Below, one piece after another: positions 15,598 through 16,912 of a DNA stretch of 16,912 nt (the stretch's first letter is position 1; each line of letters starts with the position of its first letter). Both the position numbers and the translations under genes were made by a program. Source of the stretch: JBKHJZ01 sp046537875 (lineage in GTDB: Bacteria > Actinomycetota > Acidimicrobiia > Acidimicrobiales > VFJN01); NCBI GenBank assembly GCA_046537875.1, contig JBKHJZ010000056.1:1-16912 (forward strand), in the 5' to 3' direction. The notes under the pieces were generated by a model. The model did not search any database and was not told the DNA's origin. It was given only the letters and a program-made list of their open reading frames with translations.

Positions 15598-16912
15598 GTG
15601 GCCCGCCCCGCCCCCGACCTCGACGCCGCCCGCCGCCTGCTGTCGTTCTGCGACGCATCCCCGTCGCCGTTCCACGCGTGCGCCACGGCAGCGTCGCGGT
15701 TGACCGAGGCCGGCTTCACCCGCCTCGGCGAGGATGCGGCCTGGCCGGGCGGCGCCGGCCGCTGGTTCGTCGTGCGCGGTGGCAGCCTCGTCGCCTGGGC
15801 GACCTCGGAGCAGAACGCCGACGAGGGCTTCCGCATCCTGGGCGCCCACACCGACAGCCCGAACCTCCGGATCAAGCCGCGGCCCGACGTCCGCCGCAGC
15901 GGCTGCCGGCAGCTGGCCGTCGAGGCGTACGGCGCCGTGCTGCTGGCGAGCTGGCTCGATCGCGAGCTCGGGGTGTCCGGCCGGGTGGCCGTGCGCCGCA
16001 ACGGCGGCGGTGCCGTGCTGCGCCCGCTGCGCGTCGACCGGCCCGTGTGCATCATCCCCCAGCTCGCGATCCACCTCGACCGCGAGGTCAACACCCGCGG
16101 CCTCGTGGTCGACGCGCAGCACCACCTCACACCGATCTGGGGGCTGGCGGGCGGCGGGGACGAGGGCGCCGACGACCGCGCGTTCGCCGCGTTCGTCGCC
16201 GACGAGCTGGGCGTCGCCGCCGGGGACGTCCTCGGGTGGGACCTCATGCTGCACGACCTGACCCCCGGCACGCTCGCCGGGCGCGATGACGAGCTGCTCG
16301 CCTCCAGCCGCCTCGACAACCTCGCGTCGTGCTGGGCGGCGACCGAGGCGCTGGCCGACGTGGCGTCCGCCGAGGGTGCCCCGGGTGCGGTGCCGCTGGT
16401 GTGCCTGTTCGATCACGAGGAGGTGGGCTCCACGTCCGACCGGGGCGCCGCGTCCTCGCTGTTGCCCACGGTCATCGAGCGCAGCGTGCTGGCCCGCGGG
16501 GGCGACCGCGAGGCGCTGCACCGGGCGCTCGCCCGCTCCGCGTGCCTCTCGGCCGACATGGCGCACGCCACGCACCCGAACTACGCCGACCGGCATGACC
16601 CGGCGCACCGCGTGGAGCTCAACGGGGGCCCGACGCTCAAGCTGAACGCCAACGTCCGCTACGCCACCGATGCCCCCGGCAGCGCCCTGGTCGCCCTCGC
16701 CGCCGAGCAGGCGGGCGTGCCCCTGCAGCACTTCGCCATGCGCGCCGACCTGCCCTGCGGTTCGACCATCGGTCCGGTCACCGCGGCCACCCTCGGCATC
16801 ACCACCGCGGACGTGGGCATGCCCCAGCTGGGGATGCACGCGGTCCGCGAGCACGCCGGCAGCCACGACGCCGCCCGTTACCGGGCGCTGTTCGCCGCCT
16901 TCCTCACCCCCA
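15598..16912 (+). CDS. M18 family aminopeptidase (aspartyl aminopeptidase-like), 3' end cut by the window
   Basis: This cytoplasmic di-zinc peptidase removes N-terminal residues, often acidic ones, from peptides. The visible 438 residues contain the complete metal site of the family: H84 in GAHTDSPN, bridging D240 in SSRLDN, catalytic E274 with ligand E275 in DHEEVGS, D320 in ADMAHA and H414 in GMHAVREHAG. REVNTRG (162-168), NGGPTLKLN and CGSTIGP also match M18 enzymes. The frame is still open at the last base. M18 proteins of this type are about 430 residues long, so only a few residues should be missing. GTG at 15598 is chosen because the fold begins within ten residues and a TACGAT box lies nine bases upstream. 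It is most likely a housekeeping gene unrelated to the glycan genes. Confidence 0.92.
   Translation, partial: MARPAPDLDAARRLLSFCDASPSPFHACATAASRLTEAGFTRLGEDAAWPGGAGRWFVVRGGSLVAWATSEQNADEGFRILGAHTDSPNLRIKPRPDVRRSGCRQLAVEAYGAVLLASWLDRELGVSGRVAVRRNGGGAVLRPLRVDRPVCIIPQLAIHLDREVNTRGLVVDAQHHLTPIWGLAGGGDEGADDRAFAAFVADELGVAAGDVLGWDLMLHDLTPGTLAGRDDELLASSRLDNLASCWAATEALADVASAEGAPGAVPLVCLFDHEEVGSTSDRGAASSLLPTVIERSVLARGGDREALHRALARSACLSADMAHATHPNYADRHDPAHRVELNGGPTLKLNANVRYATDAPGSALVALAAEQAGVPLQHFAMRADLPCGSTIGPVTAATLGITTADVGMPQLGMHAVREHAGSHDAARYRALFAAFLTP

Noticed and set aside
15397..16866. A 489-codon minus-strand open frame covering the aminopeptidase
   Set aside because: The plus strand encodes a full M18 metal site here, and the minus frame overlaps the GT2 gene in a different frame.
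1..16912. CRISPR array, insertion sequence, defence or toxin-antitoxin system
   Set aside because: No direct-repeat array with spacers, transposase or nuclease motif, or known small-pair architecture was seen. The only tandem repeat is the two-copy coding repeat at 12801-12836.

Overview
This is a very GC-rich actinobacterial window, with almost every third codon position G or C and several GTG starts. The gene content (polyprenol-phosphate mannose synthase, an AftD-like giant arabinofuranosyltransferase, polytopic GT-C enzymes, GT4 and GT2 glycosyltransferases) and the TANNNT -10 boxes placed just upstream of start codons suggest an actinomycete-like organism. An Acidimicrobiia-type lineage is my guess from gene style; it is an inference without a database search.

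Layout. Positions 1-47 hold nothing I can call. A minus-strand polytopic GT-C-like protein (48-1973) and a plus-strand GT-C-like protein (2068-3771) diverge from a 94-bp shared promoter region. A perfect palindrome follows, then the polyprenol monophosphomannose synthase (3905-4741) and a membrane protein with an embedded spermidine-synthase-like domain (4796-7030). A minus-strand SAM methyltransferase (7117-7860) meets the latter tail to tail and diverges from a GT4 glycosyltransferase (8015-9202). The GT4 stop overlaps the start of the 1460-residue AftD-like protein (9199-13581), and a HAD 5'-nucleotidase-like protein (13588-14265) follows six bases later. A small membrane protein (14307-14591) overlaps tail to tail with a minus-strand GT2 glycosyltransferase (14495-15499). 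The GT2 gene diverges from an M18 aminopeptidase (15598 to the window end, where its last residues are cut off). There is no gene-free stretch over 300 bases.

How the genes fit together. Most of the window looks like an envelope glycan locus. The Ppm-like enzyme would make polyprenyl-phosphate-mannose on the cytoplasmic face. Integral membrane GT-C enzymes normally use such lipid-linked sugars on the outer face, and the AftD-like protein would add arabinofuranose to an extracytoplasmic glycan. The GT4 and GT2 enzymes probably work in the cytoplasm with nucleotide sugars, and the methyltransferase may decorate a sugar. The aminopeptidase and perhaps the nucleotidase are housekeeping neighbours.

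The most striking cross-gene signal is regulatory. Five genes have a TANNNT -10-like hexamer ending only 6 to 9 bases before the start codon, with no clear Shine-Dalgarno sequence, which predicts leaderless mRNAs. I found no CRISPR array, insertion sequence, tRNA, rRNA or defence system.
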